NCBI RefSeq assembly: GCF_042646165.1
Contig: NZ_JBHRTC010000022.1
From: Microbaculum marinum
Lineage (GTDB): Bacteria; Pseudomonadota; Alphaproteobacteria; Rhizobiales; Tepidamorphaceae
Reading direction: 5' to 3' (one strand)
Length of the DNA stretch: 64,000 nucleotides
Numbering within the stretch: the stretch's first letter is position 1; each line of letters opens with the position of its first letter. Positions 61,696-64,000 of the stretch are shown piece after piece. The notes beneath the pieces were generated by a model. It saw only the letters and a list, made by a program, of their open reading frames with translations. It did not search any database and was not told the DNA's origin. A program made the translations under genes and the position numbers.

Positions 61696-62478
61696 ATGCC
61701 CCGCCGCATCGTCGACCTTTCGGTCGCGCTTGAAGCCGACATCGCCTCCGACCCGCCCGCCATGCTGCCGAGGATCGACTACCTAGACCACAGGCAGACG
61801 GCGCCGCAGGTCGCGGCCTTCTTCCCCGGCCTGAGCGTCGACCAGCTTCCCAACGGCGAGGGCTGGGCGATCGAGCAGCTCACCATCGCCACCCACAACG
61901 GCACCCACCTCGACGCGCCGTATCATTTCGCCTCGACCATGGACGGCGGCAGTCGGGCGATCACCATCGACGAAGTGCCGCTGGAGTGGTGCTTCAACCC
62001 CGGCGTCAAGCTCGATTTCCGGCACTTCGAGGACGGCTACGTCGCGACCGCGGCCGACGTCGAGGCGGAGCTCGCCCGCATCGGCCACGACCTTCAGCCG
62101 CTCGACATCGTGCTGGTCAACACCTCCGCCGGCGCGGCCTACGGTTCGCCGGATTACCTGTCCAAAGGCTGCGGCATGGGCCGCGAGGCGACGCTTTATC
62201 TGCTCGAGAGGAGGGTGCGGGTCACCGGCACCGACGCCTGGAGCTGGGACGCGCCGTTCGTCCACACGGCCCGCCGCTTCGCCGAGACCGGCGACCCCTC
62301 GATCATCTGGGAAGGCCACCGGGCCGGCATCGACATCGGCTATTGCCACATCGAGAAGCTCGCCAACCTGGAGAGCCTGCCGGCCAGCGGCTTCACCGTT
62401 TCCTGCTTCCCCTTCAAGATCAGGGCGGCCTCGGCCGGCTTCACCCGCGCCGTGGCGATCTTCGAGGAGGACGGCTGA
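61696..62478 (+). CDS. Cyclase family protein (kynurenine formamidase-like)
   Basis: 260 residues. 'RRIVDLSVALEADIASDPPAMLPRIDYLDH' and the metal motif 'IATHNGTHLDAPYHFAS' (H-x-G-T-H-x-D) are the cyclase/KynB family hallmarks; 'DIVLVNTSAGAAYGSPDYLSKGCGMGREATLYLLERRVRVTGTDAWSWD' and 'EGHRAGIDIGYCHIEKLANLESLPASGFTVSCFPFKI' complete it. Metal-dependent hydrolases of this group open formamides, isatin or cyclic imides. It follows the PEP mutase-family gene; the two may serve one pathway, perhaps with the FadR regulator nearby. Confidence 0.87.
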   Translation: MPRRIVDLSVALEADIASDPPAMLPRIDYLDHRQTAPQVAAFFPGLSVDQLPNGEGWAIEQLTIATHNGTHLDAPYHFASTMDGGSRAITIDEVPLEWCFNPGVKLDFRHFEDGYVATAADVEAELARIGHDLQPLDIVLVNTSAGAAYGSPDYLSKGCGMGREATLYLLERRVRVTGTDAWSWDAPFVHTARRFAETGDPSIIWEGHRAGIDIGYCHIEKLANLESLPASGFTVSCFPFKIRAASAGFTRAVAIFEEDG

Positions 62479-62493
62479 CCGGGGTCGATCCGG

Positions 62494-62814
62494 TCAGTTC
62501 ATTGCGCACAGCGTTTCGCCGCCGGTTGATTCGCAGCAGGTCCACTTGCTGTAGACGCCCGAGCAGTCGTCGGGCGGCTCCGAGATCCGGTAGCACAGCT
62601 TGTCGGTCGTGAAGGTCCGGCGCCAGTTGAACTGCAGGTCGCCGAAGTTCTCCGTCGGGCCCTCCGGGGCGTACGGCCCGATCGCCACCTGGACCTCGCA
62701 GACGTTCGGTCCGGCGTTGTTCTCGAGGATTATCGTTGCTGCGACGGCAGGTACCGATACGGCGGCCATGACCCCCGTCAGCGCGGCAACGGCAATTTGC
62801 GACCCCAAACGCAT
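62494..62814 (-). CDS. Small secreted cysteine-rich protein of unknown function
   Basis: 106 residues. A clear signal peptide (MRLGSQIAVAALTGVMAAVSVPAVAA) precedes a 75-80 residue domain with six cysteines: 'NAGPNVCEVQVAIGPYAPEGPTENFGDLQFNWRRTFTTDKLCYRISEPPDDCSGVYSKWTCCESTGGETLCAMN'. I do not recognise a family. The paired 'W' and cysteines suggest a small disulphide-bonded fold. The start at 62814 has GGGAGAAAG before it; the frame is open upstream to 62955 but lacks signal-peptide character there. It converges on the cyclase gene (15 bp). Confidence 0.75.
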   Translation of the reverse strand: MRLGSQIAVAALTGVMAAVSVPAVAATIILENNAGPNVCEVQVAIGPYAPEGPTENFGDLQFNWRRTFTTDKLCYRISEPPDDCSGVYSKWTCCESTGGETLCAMN

Positions 62815-63011
62815 CGTAGCTTTCTCCCACACGACTGTTTCGTCCGTTCGGTAGCAGTCTTGCGCCGATCGGACGGCTAATCCAGCAAAGATTTTACTCC
62901 GCTGCTGAATGCCGGTACCTGAGCGCGGTCCGGCGTCGATTCCGGCGCCCGCCACGCCTCTCCCGCCGCCGCGCGCTTGCGGCCCACCCAGCCTTGGAGC
63001 ATGCTACTGGT

Positions 63012-63755
63012 ATGATGACTAAACGTGCGCCCTCACGGCGGCTGAAACTCGCGGATCAGGTCCAGGAGCAGTTGCTCGCGCTGATCCGCAGCGGCGAGTT
63101 CGCCCCCGGCGACCCGCTGCCGTCGGAGCGCGAACTGATGCAGGCTTTCGGCGTCGGACGGCCGGCGGTACGCGAGGGGATGCAGGCCCTGCAGGGGATG
63201 GGACTGCTGGAGATCCGGCACGGCGGCAGGGCGCGCGTCGCAGAACCCTCCATCGGCCGCATGGTCGACCAGATGGGCGAGACCATGCGCCACCTGCTCA
63301 CCCATTCGCCGGCGAGCATGGAGCACCTGAAGGAGGCGCGCGCCACCTTCGAGATGGAAATGGCCCGCAACGCCGCGCGAAAGCGTTCCGACAGCGATCT
63401 GGCTAGGCTTGTCCGGGTGGTCGAGATCCAGGAGGAGGCGCGCACCGACGCCCAGAGGTTCCTCGAGTTCGACGGGCAGTTCCATCGCGAGGTGGCGGCG
63501 ATCAGCGGCAATCCGATCTTCGCCGCCCTGTCGGACGCGATCTTCGGCTGGCTGGCGCATTTCCACATCGATCTCGTCCGGGTGCCCGGCCGCGAGCAGC
63601 TCACTCTCGACGAGCACCGGCAGATCATCGCCGCGATCGAGGCCCGCGATGCCGAACAGGCGGCGCGTGCGATGCTCGACCACCTCAATCGCGCCAACGG
63701 CCTCTACCACCGCTCGCACTCCGCCGACCGCGGGGCGCTGGAGGCCGGGACCTGA
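63012..63755 (+). CDS. FadR/GntR family transcriptional regulator
   Basis: 247 residues. GntR HTH 'LADQVQEQLLALIRSGEFAPGDPLPSERELMQAFGVGRPAVREGMQALQGMGLLEIRHGGRARVAEPS' (about 14-80) is followed by a seven-helix FCD ligand domain ('FLEFDGQFHREVAAISGNPIFAALSDAIFGWLAHFH', with Asp and His metal ligands, and 'LDEHRQIIAAIEARDAEQAARAMLDHLNRANGLYH'). Regulators of this subgroup respond to sugar acids or other carboxylates. A near-palindromic site lies just downstream, before the next gene. A TTG at 62994 is an alternative start. Confidence 0.92.
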   Translation: MMTKRAPSRRLKLADQVQEQLLALIRSGEFAPGDPLPSERELMQAFGVGRPAVREGMQALQGMGLLEIRHGGRARVAEPSIGRMVDQMGETMRHLLTHSPASMEHLKEARATFEMEMARNAARKRSDSDLARLVRVVEIQEEARTDAQRFLEFDGQFHREVAAISGNPIFAALSDAIFGWLAHFHIDLVRVPGREQLTLDEHRQIIAAIEARDAEQAARAMLDHLNRANGLYHRSHSADRGALEAGT

Positions 63756-63861
63756 GGCGACGGCGACGGCCGCACCGGCAGTGCCGCACGACCGCGACGG
63801 GGTTGCAGACTGCGCGCCGCGCTGTGCTTCCGCCGTTCCCTTGCGACACCCCCGCAAGTGG

Positions 63862-63881
63862 TATAATCTGATCAAATTATA
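63862..63881. promoter_or_regulatory. Palindromic operator-like site between gntR and the next gene
   Basis: TATAATCTGATCAAATTATA is symmetrical at nine of ten base pairs, centred on TGATCA, and starts with a TATAAT that could also be a -10 box. Preceded by TGG as in TGGTATAAT. Such sites are typical for FadR/GntR repressors. It is 46-65 bp before the ATG at 63927, the start of a partial gene. Confidence 0.72.
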
Positions 63882-63926
63882 GCGGCGCCGGACCTTAATG
63901 TGCGCCGAAGAGGGAGAACGTCGGGG

Positions 63927-64000
63927 ATGTCGAATCAGACGATGCGGGCGATGGCCCGCACGCGGTCGCTCAAGGTCGGCCACTTCATCGTGGAATTCGC
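63927..64000 (+). CDS. Partial gene at the right edge, possibly an HpcH/HpaI aldolase
   Basis: Only 24-25 codons are inside the window: MSNQTMRAMARTRSLKVGHFIVEF and onward. The ATG at 63927 has GGGAG and GGGG before it. The 'LKVGHFIVEF' start resembles HpcH/HpaI (2,4-dihydroxyhept-2-enedioate) aldolases, whose genes are often under FadR-type control, but this is too short to be sure. It lies behind the palindrome at 63862-63881. Confidence 0.4.
   Translation, partial: MSNQTMRAMARTRSLKVGHFIVEF

Overview
The window is about 64 kb of high-GC DNA with the style of an alphaproteobacterium, probably Hyphomicrobiales-like. The reasons are gene content (TRAP and TAXI transporters, a UrtABCDE urea transporter beside an alphaproteobacterial urease cluster with fused UreAB, ModEABC, many ABC importers) and intergenic palindromic elements of the kind scattered through such genomes. 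The genus cannot be fixed from sequence alone. No rRNA, tRNA, CRISPR array, transposase or phage gene was recognised. One 70-base run of N lies in a gene at 61207-61276 and is flanked by a duplicated 29-bp end.

Layout. 1-3.7 kb: start of a family-5 solute-binding protein (minus strand), a GNAT/RimK-like ATP-grasp pair, and an Xre/ParS antitoxin-RES toxin module with a clear promoter and inverted-repeat operator. 3.7-13.8 kb: a long minus-strand set with a DctPQM TRAP system, an Asp/Glu racemase-like protein, a universal stress protein, a TAXI-TRAP system with an 872-aa fused permease, a creatininase-family amidohydrolase, a LysE exporter and a RidA-like protein; a second creatininase paralogue diverges from it. 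14.7-17.8 kb: a secreted thaumatin-like protein and a UvrD-like helicase. 18.1-25.5 kb: an NMT1/THI5-like ABC importer followed by a cytosine-deaminase-like amidohydrolase, a GlcD-type FAD oxidase, two flavodoxin-fold quinone reductases and a MarR regulator, which looks like one uptake-and-degradation unit for an unknown compound. 25.6-29.9 kb: an aminotransferase, then modABC with a ModE-type operator and a convergent one-domain ModE that overlaps a P-type cation ATPase gene. 32.7-33.6 kb: a fatty acid desaturase.

33.6-47.7 kb: the urea system, read on the minus strand: urtABCDE, ureD, ureAB fusion, a DUF1311/LprI-like protein, ureC, a foreign-looking AT-rich GIY-YIG nuclease gene, ureE, ureF, ureG, ureJ and a terminator. 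A di-haem cytochrome c gene sits in the cluster on the opposite strand. Urea is imported by UrtABCDE, split by UreABC, and UreDEFG plus UreJ supply nickel. Diverging from urtA is a two-component pair whose kinase is fused to a whole NCS1-type nucleobase transporter domain and an eight-cysteine cluster; by position it may control the urea genes.

52.4-64 kb: a GFA-family protein; an ArsR/SRPBCC pair with a perfect operator; a TetR-controlled RND efflux pump; malonyl-CoA decarboxylase; a PEP mutase/isocitrate lyase-family gene broken only by the assembly gap; a cyclase-family hydrolase; a small secreted Cys-rich protein; a FadR/GntR regulator; and the start of another gene behind a palindromic operator-like site.
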